Positions 45,529 through 55,775 of a stretch of DNA of 64,000 nucleotides are shown here, one piece after another. Position 1 is the stretch's first letter; each line of letters begins with the position of its first letter. The notes under the pieces are model-generated. The model was not told the DNA's origin. It saw only the letters and a list, made by a program, of their open reading frames with translations, and searched no databases. The position numbers were made by a program, and so were the translations under genes. The DNA is from Pachypanchax playfairii (taxonomy: Eukaryota > Chordata > Actinopteri > Cyprinodontiformes > Aplocheilidae). The stretch lies in assembly GCA_006937955.1 (NCBI GenBank), contig SSNP01000135.1, positions 628,060-692,059 on the forward strand, read 5' to 3'.

Positions 45529-46551
45529 ATGGCCAAGACCAAAGAGCTGTCAAAGGACACCAGAAACAAAATTGTAGGCCTTCACCAGGCTGGGAAGACT
45601 GAATCTGCAATAGGTAAGCAGCTTGGTGTGAAGAAATCAACTGTGGGAGCAATTATTAGAAAATGGAAGACATACAAGACCACTGATAATCTCCCTCGAT
45701 CTGGGGCTCCACGCAAGATCTCACCCCGTGGGGTCAAAATGATCACAAGAACGGTGAGCAAAAATCCCAGAACCACACGGAGGGACCTAGTGAATGACCT
45801 GCAGAGAGCTGGGACCAAAGTAACAAAGGCTACCATCAGTAACACACTACGCCGCCAGGGACTCAAATCCTGCAGTGCCAGACGTGTCCCCCTGCTGAAG
45901 CCAGGACACGTCCAGGCCCGTCTGCGGTTTGCTAGAGAGCATTTGGATGATCCAGAAGAGGATTGGGAGAACATCATATGGTCAGATGAAACCAAAATAG
46001 AACTTTTTGGTAGAAACTCAACTTGTCGTGTTTGGAGGGGAAAGAATGCTGAGTTGGATCCAAAGAACACCATACCTACTGTAAAGCATGGGGGTGGAAA
46101 CATCATGCTTTGGGGCTGTTTTTCTGCAAGGGGACCAGGACGACTGATCCGTGTAAAGGAAAGAATGAATGGGGCCATGTATCGTAAGATTTTGAGTGAA
46201 AACCTCCTTCCATCAGCAAGGGCATTGAAAATGAGACGTGGCTGTGTCTTTCAGCATGACAATGATCCCAAACACACCGCCCGGGCAACGAAGGAGTGGC
46301 TTCGTAAGAAGCATTTCAAGGTCCTGGAGTGGCCTAGCCAGTCTCTAGATCTCAACCCCATAGAAAATCTCTGGAGGGAGTTGAAAGTCCGTGTTGCCCA
46401 GCGTCAGCCCCAAAACATCACTGCTCTAGAGGAGATCTGCATGGAGGAATGGGCCAAAATACCAGCAACAGTGTGTGAAAACCTTGTGAAGACTTACAGA
46501 AAACGTTTGACCTCTGTCATCGCCAACAAAGGCTATATAACAAAGTATTGA
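45529..46551 (+). CDS. Tc1 transposase, copy B (intact)
   Basis: 340 residues, colinear with the protein at 8702-9724 and without gaps. The DNA-binding region and GRPR-like linker are unchanged apart from G17 in place of D17. The catalytic D153, D244 and E279 are all present. Other differences from copy A are G190 (the usual GGGNIMLWG), C239, L273 and V320. L273 replaces the near-invariant proline of QSPDLNPIEN, six residues before the catalytic E279, which could weaken activity. So each copy is closer to the usual motif at a different site. The start is the first ATG past the left IR/DR. Confidence 0.95.
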   Translation: MAKTKELSKDTRNKIVGLHQAGKTESAIGKQLGVKKSTVGAIIRKWKTYKTTDNLPRSGAPRKISPRGVKMITRTVSKNPRTTRRDLVNDLQRAGTKVTKATISNTLRRQGLKSCSARRVPLLKPGHVQARLRFAREHLDDPEEDWENIIWSDETKIELFGRNSTCRVWRGKNAELDPKNTIPTVKHGGGNIMLWGCFSARGPGRLIRVKERMNGAMYRKILSENLLPSARALKMRRGCVFQHDNDPKHTARATKEWLRKKHFKVLEWPSQSLDLNPIENLWRELKVRVAQRQPQNITALEEICMEEWAKIPATVCENLVKTYRKRLTSVIANKGYITKY

Positions 46552-46567
46552 GATTAACTTTTGTTAT

Positions 46568-46767
46568 TGACCAAATACTTATTTTCCCCCATAATTTGCA
46601 AATAAATTCTTTAAAAATCAGACAATGTGATTTTCTGGATTTTTTTTCCTCATTTTGTCTCTCATAGTTGAGGTATACCTATGATGAAAATTACAGGCCT
46701 CTCTGATCTTTTTAAGTGGGAGAACTTACACAATTGGTGGCTGACTAAATACTTTTTTGCCCCACTG
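46568..46767 (-). repeat. Right terminal inverted repeat of Tc1 copy B
   Basis: Inverse partner of 45166-45365, ending CCCCACTG beside TA. Confidence 0.9.
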
Positions 46768-46985
46768 TATAAGAGATGTGTGGTCAGGGATGAAGAAGAT
46801 CACAGGCTTTAAGCAGAAGGAGGATCACTTAGATGAAAGTCTGGATAGAGACAATGAACTGAACATGTTCTTCAAAAGGTGCAGTTTGGAGACAAGTCCA
46901 ACATCTTCCTCTCCTGCTGCAAGCCAAACAGACCTCCCACCATCCTTTTATCCACAGCTTCCCTGTCACATCTCAACTGTCTCAT
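46768..46985 (+). pseudogene. LINE ORF2 fragment, downstream of the Tc1 insertion
   Basis: Reads RDVWSGMKKITGFKQKE, then DRDNELNMFFKRCSLE, the region just before the RT domain of this LINE family. It follows directly on 45165 once the Tc1 and one TA are removed. The RT core is missing before the next piece at 48280. Confidence 0.75.
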
Positions 46986-48279
46986 GTTCCTCATCCACAA
47001 GTTATCTCTGAAGCAATTAGTAATTATGCATGTTAATAAACAGCTTTGTCACATAATTGGTGGTCAACGTTATAAAGATAGAAGTATTTGAGATCGTAGG
47101 ATGGCTGATCTTGTATTATTGGCGGATTTGGTAGAGCATGCACCCCGGAGGGAGCGTGTCTTCCGTGACTGTGCAGATGCTGGGTGAGCGCACAGTGTGG
47201 CTCCTGCAGATACTGCTTTCAAATAAAGAGCACATTAATTGATCACAAAAAGGCCTGTTTCAAAACATTACTAGGTTATTTATTCATTATGTGTAAAGCA
47301 CAAGCAGCAACTGCTCCTTCTTTCCCGTAAGAGCCTTTATTGCACCCTCTTTACGCACCAATGTCTCTTGCACCTGATTGACCCGGTTGCTGTTCCTCCA
47401 GTGTGACAGGATGACAGCTTCTGTTTTGAAATAAAGTGTATAGGTCTATTATTTACGTGTCTCCAAGCGCCTAATTGTTTCCTTTATTTATATATAAAGA
47501 GCACCGATTATAAAATAAAAAGTGGCTCCTTGTTTTATCTGGTTAAGAAGGATATATTTTACTTTAAATTATTTTTTAAAAAAGTTTGACTTATCTTCAT
47601 TGTGGACACTGGATGGTCCTGCGTGTTCTGTTGGTGAAGCTATGTTTTCACTGTCCCCGGGTACAGTAACGCCAGTCAGAGCAACAGCTTTAATTATGCT
47701 GGAAACACGTCTGTTAATGCGGACAGCTCTGTGGTATTCTGTCCACCTCATTTTGTGCTATGCTATACTGTTTTTCAATGTAGTTTTATATCAAAACATT
47801 TCTGTTTTATCTCTGAAGGGGATCTCTCTCTCTCTCTGTACCAAGCGCATTAACCGCATCTGCAACTCTCTCGCAGGCGGAAACTTTTCTTTTATTGGTT
47901 TCTACCAAGCTAAAAGAACCAAACAGCAATTGCTGGTTCTGTTTCACTTCTGCAACCAGTACCTGGACCTCGCTGTCACAGAAATGTCTTTATTTGTTTT
48001 CTATTTTGATCTTTTGACCATTATTTTAGGGATCTTCTGTATGGGCTTTCAAGGAAGTGCTATTACCAAATATGGCTAATTGAGGGTGTTTCTGTATGCA
48101 AATGAATGTGAACGAGCACAAGGACCTAAGTATGCACAAGTGGGATTTATCAACACATGATTGCGGAGGAGTGTGCTTACAAGTGGCCACCGCATATTTT
48201 GACTGTTTGTACGAACAATCTAAATTTCATCTGATGGATAAAATATAGGACAGTTTCTATGAATGTTTGATAAATGAGG
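46986..48279 (+). mobile_element. Harbinger-like element interrupting the LINE
   Basis: The right end reads TTTGATAAATGAGGACCC (to 48279), a TIR type like that at 17461-19244. The left limit is uncertain: GTTCCTCATCCACAAG at 46986 is a partial match. A transposase N-terminal remnant lies at 47101-47187. The interior frame 47522-48079 is not recognised. Confidence 0.5.
47101..47187 (+). pseudogene. Harbinger transposase N-terminal remnant
   Basis: 28 codons, MADLVLLADLVEHAPRRERV followed by FRDCADAG and a stop. The MADL start and ERVFRDR-like segment are typical of one fish Harbinger lineage. Everything after it is lost, so it is a short relic recognised from the family pattern. Confidence 0.5.
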
Positions 48280-48745
48280 ACCCTGGTGTTCACCTGGACA
48301 ACAGACTGAACTGGAGACACAACTGTTATGCTGTTTTTAGGAAGGGACAGAGCAGACTGGACTTCCTCAGGAAGCTTAAATCCTTCAACGTTTGCAGCAA
48401 AATGTCGAAAATCTTTTACACAAGTCTGTTGTGGAGAGTATGATCACATCTGCAGTCACCTGTCGGGGGAGCAGCATCAGAGCAAGTGACATGAAGAGGC
48501 TGAACAGATTGATAAAGAGGGCTGGTTCTGTTCTGCGGACTGATCTGGAGTCTCTTGAGTTGATTGTCCAAAGAAGGATGGTTCAGAAAATGAAAATCAT
48601 CATGGAGAACCTTCATCATCCTCTTCACAACACAGTAACTCAAAAACAGTGTCTTCAGTCAAAGGCTTCTTCAGATCCGCTGCAACTGAGACCGCAACAG
48701 GAGATCCTTCTTTCCCACAGCTAGAACCCTCTTCCCTGAAGAAGA
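48280..48745 (+). pseudogene. LINE ORF2 C-terminal fragment
   Basis: Starts with GVHLDNRLNWRHNCYAVFRK (frame 1) and RKGQSRLDFLRKLKSFNVCS, then shifts frame and continues as SVVESMITSAVTCRGSSIRA, MKRLNRLIKRAGSVL and LESLELIVQRRMVQKMK. This is the conserved end of the fish LINE whose RT core is seen on the other strand at 36218-36912. The frame break is near 48420. Confidence 0.85.
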
Positions 48746-48954
48746 ACTGAGCTACAACAACACTTAATTTAGGAGATTAATGAAGTATTTTGGATTGATT
48801 TGATTCCAGACTCAGCATGACTCTTAAAGCTGTTTTCCTCTTTTCAGGGCTTTTGTATGATTTTTTAAAAATTCCGTAAAAGTAATAGTCCTGTAATTAT
48901 AGTCCTGTAGTCCTTTAAGAAAACATAGGAAAAATGTCTTTTTTTTTTCCTTAA

Positions 48955-49373
48955 AGAGACCATTCCATTAAAAACGGTTTTTCTGAGGTTTCTGTTGAAT
49001 ATTTTAGCTCCACAGGTGTTCTTACCTTCATTGTAGGTGTGCAAACAGGTCAACAACTTCTCTTTCAGATTTAATCTCTCAAACGCAGATGGCGATAAAA
49101 CCCGAGTTCTTCCGAATCCGAACGGCCTGTATCTGTTTCATCACAGCTCCTTTGCTTGTTAGTATTTATCAGCTCTTGCAGTTGAAACCACGACTAGCAT
49201 GCTGCTGGCTAAAAGCTGTAGCATAAGACGTTTTAAACAGGAAGACAGAACGCCTGATGTTAACATGTGGTAATCAGTGTTTCCTAACGTTTTTTAGATA
49301 TAAAATGTTTCATATTACAGGTTAATACTTAAGAAATAACCACAAAGTCATGAAATTTGCACCAAATGGCCTC
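48955..49373 (-). mobile_element. TTAA-flanked MITE, family 1, copy D (shortened)
   Basis: Inverted relative to the other copies: AGAGACCATTCCATTAAAAA on the left and ACCAAATGGCCTC on the right, with TTAA at 48951-48954 and 49374-49377. At 419 bp it is shorter, with an internal loss in the middle. Confidence 0.8.
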
Positions 49374-49377
49374 TTAA

Positions 49378-49765
49378 AAGCCCACACCCATCTCGTAGAG
49401 GCACATTTAAATTTAACTGGGTGCCACTCATCTTTGGCCAATAGCATTGTACATCCACATACGTACATACACCTGTCAATCAACCAAGCGTGCACGCCCG
49501 TATCCTGAAAACCCCCACACAGAATAAATAAACTTGTATAAAATGTAACTTTCCCATGAAGTGTCCATAGTAACAAAGGTGGCACGTGTGCTATGGTATT
49601 GCAGCAATAGAGGGGCGGTACTTCAAGGTGCAACACATTTTTTTTTACCTTAGTGGCAGCACTCCAGATTTCTGCTTTAATGAACCTCCATTGGTATCTA
49701 ATCTCACAAGCATTTTAACAGTTGGATGACACTGAAACTTTTTGAAAATATCTGTGATGTCTGTG
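49378..49765. other. No recognisable feature
   Basis: Short unique-looking segment between two TTAA elements. Confidence 0.4.
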
Positions 49766-49769
49766 TTAA

Positions 49770-50917
49770 CTCATCTCTGCCAGAGATATTTAGCATTTTT
49801 ACTGATTTTTGAAGGGCCACTGAATATTTTCTGCTATGACTATGTGGATTCTGAAAGCTTCATCACAAAGATTAGTCTTTCTTCTTTCAGCAGAAAAAAA
49901 TGTTTCTACCTCTTTCTGTTATTTAGTAATCTGCAGTACAAAAGAGGAACTTTTATGAAAATCCACACGTTTCAAAAGCTGAGATAAAGAGGTTTTTGTG
50001 TAAAGAGGTTTTTCAAGCAGATCAGTGACTTTGATGTAAATATTTCATGTTTCAATGATTCATGCAACATCTGAACTATATTTTACTACTATGAAATCAA
50101 AAAAACAACAGTAAAAAAGTACTTTTGATAGTTTATTTTATGTCTAAAAGGAGTCATTTACAGACAATTAGACATTTGAAGAAAATATAAGAAAAAAAGC
50201 GACAGATTTAAGATTTAGATACTCTGTGTGTGTACGTGGTTGCCACTTAGTCAGTTCCCCCCCCAGCCATTGGTTCGTCTATCAACACTTATTGTGTTTT
50301 ATGCAGCAAATTGTTCTTTATTTTGGTCCCTGCTGCCTTCAGAAGATCCTAACAAGAGATACTGGTCGGATAAATCCACCTCAGTTTCACTAGAATCACC
50401 AGAAGAACCGTCACCTCAAGCTGAAGACATCACAAGTATGAAATGACAAACTGGATCAAAAACCGCGTCACCTTAGACACAATACCCGGCTCCAGTAGAT
50501 CTGACTTTCGCGCTGGAGGGATTTTATTCATGTAATCAACTCCACCACCTTCTCAATTCCATCAATTCTATACTAGTTTGTAATAACTCTGAACAACGAG
50601 ATCACATCACAGCTGCTCACAGGCTCTGAATCTCCCTTCCGCATTCACCGTCTGTCTCATCCTGATTGCCTCCCCCACTCCACACGGCTTTATTACAGGG
50701 TAAGGAAGGAGCATCTCACCCAGAGAACTGCACCACTGCCCCCTCCTGGATCATAGGACTAAATACAGCCTGTAATGGGTTCATATTCAGTGAGCAGCTG
50801 CCTCAGAATGCTTTGCAGGATTTAAACCAATTATAGCTGTAGAGACGTCAAGACGTCTATGGCATTAAGCGTTCTGATTCAGTTTGACGTCTATAGATGT
50901 CAATGGCACTGAATGAG
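49770..50917 (+). mobile_element. piggyBac-like element, copy 2
   Basis: 1148 bp from CTCATCTCTGCCAGAG to GGCACTGAATGAG, with TTAA on both sides (49766-49769 and 50918-50921). Its first 230 bp match the right arm of the element at 39424-44376 in reverse. A short acidic frame near 50340-50440 (STSVSLESPEEPSPQAEDIT) is compatible with a piggyBac transposase N-terminus but is not diagnostic. No DDD nuclease domain remains. Confidence 0.75.
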
Positions 50918-50937
50918 TTAAGGTGGAACTGAAAGGT

Positions 50938-52318
50938 GCAAAGGACGGATGACAGACAAAATGTTCCTTAAACAGTTTATTAAACTTTATTAAAGATGTT
51001 AATACACAGAGTAAGCTGCAAGCAGGCTACTTACAAGTAGCAGCAGATCCTCCTCTGGACTGGAGAGATGAAAGTCGTTAATTCAAGAGACGATCCAGGT
51101 CATACACAGGAGTAACCAGGCAATCAGAGTCAGCAAAGGTACCAAGGGAACAGGTGAAAGAACCAAGTCGGGTGCAGTCCAAGGTCCAAATCATGAAATA
51201 GGCAAAACAGACAAAAAGGAAACAAAACCAGGTACAGGTGCTACCTTGGAAATGTGAAAGCGATTCTACGAATGTGCAAGGTGAAAGTGTAACACAGAGG
51301 TTTAAATAGTGAAACAGACAGGTGAGGAAAGTGAGTGTGATTTGGTACAGGACATCTACTGATTGACAGGATACAGTGAGGAAGTGAGTGAGCTGACACA
51401 AACCTAATCACAGAAACTAAATACACAGACTGCAGAGATTGAACCAAAATAACAAAACTACACAGATAAAGACAGCAGGTGTGAAAAATACAGAAGACAG
51501 ATGACATGGGGAGGGATGATACAAGACAGTATCACAAATATTGAAACCAAGATTTAAACATCAACCAAACACATTTAAGATTTTAGCTTTAAAAATTTTT
51601 AGACCATGTTGATAGGTTTTGTGATGCTTGCAGAGCTCTTTTGAATTTGTCACAATGGAAAAACAAAAAGCGGAATCTATATTAGCTATTGTTTTTTATT
51701 CAGGTTGCATGAAGACTGAAAATTAAACACAAGTGAAGATTGCGAATATAGTAGAATTAAAAAAAGGTTGCAATATAAACTGAAATTCTCTAACACAAAT
51801 TTAAACATTTGTGTTATAAATATTGAATAGTATGTTAGAGATAAGAGAAAACCTACACTGTCATCTGCTCCCTCATGTATGAACTTCCCCAACAGATTCA
51901 CATTTGATCTGTTATCTCTGCAGCATGCTCCAGGCCTCTGGCTAACATGGCAGAATGGGAAATAAATGAAACAGATGAGCGTGAGCACATCATTCTGGCA
52001 GCACACAGGTCTTCACACAAACAGCTTTTCACATATGGATCAATAATGTTAAGTTGTTATTAAATAGATAATTACATTCAAAATTAGCCACCCCATGAGC
52101 CAATGTGTTCATGTATCACCAAAAAGTGAGAAGTTATTCTCTTTTTACTTTTAATGTAGATCTTGCAAATGTTAGAAGTCAGCCCTGAATTTGACATTCT
52201 CATCTCTCTAAATCATACTTACCTTTACAAATACCCACATTTTTTGCCTTTTTATTAAAACAAGTACTTATTCTTGTGCTGGTTGGACCCACAACTTTTA
52301 AAGGTATTATGAACCACC
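50938..52318. repeat. Unclassified dispersed repeat, then unique sequence
   Basis: 50938-51540 has AAACAGTTTATTAAACTTTA and the CATACACAGGAGTAACCAGG type of text typical of dispersed fish repeats with GGTCCA-like words. I cannot name the family. 51541-52318 shows nothing clear. Confidence 0.4.
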
Positions 52319-53323
52319 TGTCATGATTTGCTGTTGCTAAGGACTGTACCCAAACGCAGAGGAAGTAACTCTGAAAGGCAAAACAAAACTACAGATGAAC
52401 AACAGGAGAAATCAAAACCAAACACAACCAAAACCCCAGAGTCCCAACACCACCAGTTGCTTGAATCAGTGTTTCCCGATTCCAGTCCTTAGGACCCCTA
52501 TTATGTACATCTGAGATATTTTACTGCTTGAAACTGTCCTGGTTTGAGGATTTTTAAACAGGACCCAAGGTGCATGAGAGCACAGGAGGTTCGGGATGAC
52601 ATAAAATATTATACTTTTATTAATGAAAACTAAAGGCTGACGTGGCAGCAAGACTACTAAACACATGGGGCACAAGAAACATGGGATTGAGACATCAATG
52701 TACCTACAAAACTTAAATGAAGGTGGCTTATGAAACAGAGGAGAGTGATTACAAGGTGGGGGCAGCTAGGGAGAGGAGCAGAGAGAAACCAATCCAACAG
52801 TCAAGGGAGAACAGAAACTAGAAGCTGTAAGAAAAAAAATGTGTAACTATGAAGCTGGTGACACAGGCAGGGTAAAACACATCTAACACCGCAAACTCAA
52901 CCTTTCCTGATATAAGATCGAGGTCGACAGGCAATGCTGACTGAAGAGTCGAGGGGCCGGCACTGGCTGAAGAATTGCGAAGCGCGTTGCCAAAACCCCC
53001 GTCAGTGTTTTGGAGGGTGGCCTGATGGCCATGAAGTGTCATGTCAGGAGCCCTGACAAGCTCTGGATGGCAGCCTGGAGGCTGTAAGGAGGGTCACCTG
53101 GAGCCATGACATGGTTCTGGAGGGTGACCTCGAGTCTGCGATAAGTGGTGCAGGGACCCATGACGAAACTCTGGAGGGCAGCTCAGTGGCTGCAATGACA
53201 GGCATCTGGACCCATAGCCCTGGAGGGTGGGCTGGAGGCCACGAGGACGGACGCCTGGACTCCTGAGGTGGTTATGGGGGGACTGGGACCATGTGAAACA
53301 CAGGAACCACACTCTCTGAATCA

Positions 53324-53395
53324 CTGGAGATGGGAACTTCTGGAAAACTGGAGATGGGACCCTCTGGAACACTGGAGACAGGACCCACAGGAAGA
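53324..53395. repeat. 24-bp minisatellite, three units
   Basis: Units of the form CTGGAGATGGGACCCTCTGG plus four bases, three in a row with substitutions. Confidence 0.8.
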
Positions 53396-53647
53396 CACCT
53401 GGACCCTCTGGAGGGCAGGACTCTGTACCCTCTGGAGCTGGTTGAGTAATGTCACAGGCTGTCAAGTCCCTGAACAAAGGAGGCAGTGAAGGAGTGTCAA
53501 AGGCTGTGACGTCCTAGAACCCTGGTGCCAGTGGAGGAACGTCACCGATTGTGACATTCTTTGACACTGGAGTCAGTGGAGGATAGGGTTAGGGTTGCAA
53601 CATGAGAGACAAAGAAGAGGCGTCTGTCTGGACCCGCTCGGAGACAA

Positions 53648-53737
53648 GTGACACATCTGGAAGGCCGGCAGAGAGACGTGAAATGTCTGGAAGGCCAGCT
53701 GAGACACAAGAGACATCTGGGAAGCTGGTTGATGCAG
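53648..53737. repeat. 30-bp minisatellite, three units
   Basis: Three diverged units sharing ACATCTGGAAGGCC and AGCTGAGACAC-like parts. Confidence 0.75.
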
Positions 53738-53887
53738 GCAGGCATGGGGCTGGCTCAGTGGGAGAGGATGGAGGTGTGGAGAGCGAAGGTGAAGCCTTTT
53801 TATGGTTTTTCGTACTAATAGACCTATAACACATCTCTCTTCTTCAAATCCCTCGACATATCTATTTCTGGTGGCTGTGCTCACTCT

Positions 53888-54760
53888 TGTCAGGATCTCA
53901 GCAGCTGGTGTGTGGTGTTTTGTTTTTCTTCACTAACTCTAATTGCAGGGCGTGGCAGCAGTTGATGAGTGGCTGCAAGTGTGGCTCATTACCCAGCACA
54001 GGAGAGCTGGGGATTTAAGCAGAGGAGGAACTAAAGAAAGACGCCAGTTTGTTCCACAACTTATCGTGGTAACGTGTGGCCTGAGCTTGTGTTTTGATAG
54101 TGTTTAACATATCAGTGAGTTAACCTGCCCTCTCCTTCCCTTCCTCTAGTCCCGTTGCCTGGAGCGTCTCTCTGGGTCTGAGTGCCTTTGCGCTGGCCGT
54201 CTGCCGCGCCGTTAGGAGGACTCTTCTGTCACGGGTTCCTGAGGTCGTGTCTCCACCCGACCATCTTCCCAGCCTGGCACCCTGTCTGTCTCTGGTCCCC
54301 TCTGGAATCCACACCTGTCTCAGAACTACCGCTCGCTGTCACCCCTGCCTCAACTTCTCCAGTGGACTCATCACCTCACTCTGGATCAACTCTCACCAAC
54401 ACCGCTTTCTGGATCACCCCCACCACTGCTGGGTTCCTGGATCCCTCCTCAGGCTCTCTTGCACCTTGCCCTCTGTAAGTTCTTTGAGCACACTCCCAGC
54501 GCACCGCAGCTTATTCTATCACATCTGGAATTACCTGTCTCTCCTCCACTGCCAGGACTCCTCCCGAGCCCAGTTCCAGTTCCAGTCTTTGCACCTCTGG
54601 CTTGCACATTTTATTCTGAAACTTTGTTCCTTTGTATTACCCACTGTAAATATTAAATCACTGTATCTGATCCCACTGGTCCTGTGTGTTGGTCTGGAGT
54701 ATTGGGTTGCTTTGGAGTTCAAACAAACCTTAAATCATAACAACTCCATCAATATAATAT
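53888..54760 (+). repeat. Unclassified dispersed repeat, copy 1
   Basis: Shares several blocks in order with the inverse of 62650-63480: CAGGATCTCAGCAGCTGGTG, GGGCGTGGCAG, CAGGAGAGCTGG, AGAGGAGGAAC, and a stretch with CTGTCTCTGGTCCCCTCTGG and ATCCACACCT. The CT-rich body stays open for 171 codons (54247-54762) by composition. Class not determined. Confidence 0.6.
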
Positions 54761-55061
54761 GATCTAAAGTCAGTTTTTCTTGGATATGTATCTGTGAAGT
54801 GAATTTAGAGTGTCTAGGAGTGCAAACAGTTTAAATTTGTAGGTCCGTGTGATATGGAGATATTTTTGTGAAAAGTTTTGGTCGTATTTTTCAACCCGTC
54901 AATTTTCTCTATCTATAACATTTTTTTGAACTATTAAGTCACAGGTCATGAATCTGCCATCTTTATTTCACGCTGCGAGTTTGTAATTCGTATGCCGAAA
55001 GTAAAGGTTCTGTTAAGTGTATCAATAACAAGTGGAGTCATTTTGGCTAAATCACGTGTAA

Positions 55062-55637
55062 CGCCGGGCTCATACTGCTTAGGGAACGGCTTCGGTCCGG
55101 ATTCGGTGCGTTTTTTTCCGCAAGCTACCACTCACATCTGCTCCAGATAGGGAGTGCGGCCAGCTCCGGTGCTGGGTGCGGAAACGGCACTCGCGAGAAC
55201 AGAAGTTCACGTTGGTTATCGTTTTGTCAGGACTTCACACAAGAACACATCCATTATTTAGCAAATGTGTGAAAAGGTCTTGTGCTGCAGGCTTTCAGGA
55301 CCCTGTGTCACCAGGTGGGACGTAATGTTTACATTTGCTATTAGCGCTTGTGCTGTCTAAAAAGAAGAGTCAAGTTACAATTATTTGTACACTCGTTTAT
55401 TTTGATAAAACACCGGATATTCAAGCCACACTTCCTGTAAAGCTCATCAGATTTCATCAAACTGACGCGGATCCTCTCCGGCGTCCAGCAAAAATAGAAC
55501 CTTGCGGATTCTTTCCGTTGTGCCGTACGGCCCCCCACCCCGCGGAGCTACTGTGAGCCTTCAAAAGGGATTTTAATCTTACCGAATACCTGCGGGGGCC
55601 ACACCGGACCGGATCTGGATGCAGTGTGAGCCCGGGG
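55062..55637. mobile_element. Short Harbinger-like MITE
   Basis: 576 bp from CGCCGGGCTCATACTGC to GCAGTGTGAGCCCGGGG, with an exact TAA on both sides (55059-55061 and 55638-55640). TIR and TWA target fit PIF/Harbinger. No transposase frame. Confidence 0.75.
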
Positions 55638-55775
55638 TAATAGCCGGAAGAAGTACATTAACAGACCTGCCAACCTTGTCAAAAAAATTTGAGTACCACT
55701 TGGGTTGCGCAGCTTTTTCTTGCAGAATTTTGCAAAACCACTCATGTGATTTCCCAGTATTATATATATACTGTA

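Larger units (their letters stand above)
45166..46767 (+). mobile_element. Complete Tc1-like transposon, copy B
   Basis: 1602 bp, same termini and layout as 8339-9940, flanked by TA (45164-45165 and 46768-46769). It is inserted in a LINE frame. Both of its TIRs carry a run of five G/C at the position where both TIRs of copy A have GGTGG. Confidence 0.95.
52319..53890 (-). repeat. Composite dispersed repeat with internal minisatellites
   Basis: Begins near CTGTCATGATTTGCTGTTGC with ACTGTACCCAAACGCAGAG. The middle is built from diverged CTGGAGGGTG-type words (52990-53460). Long frames on both strands are a by-product. Class unknown. Confidence 0.45.

Noticed and set aside
47522..48079. 185-codon plus-strand frame as a membrane protein
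   Set aside because: Hydrophobic by AT-rich composition, lies inside a Harbinger-like element, and has no family signature.
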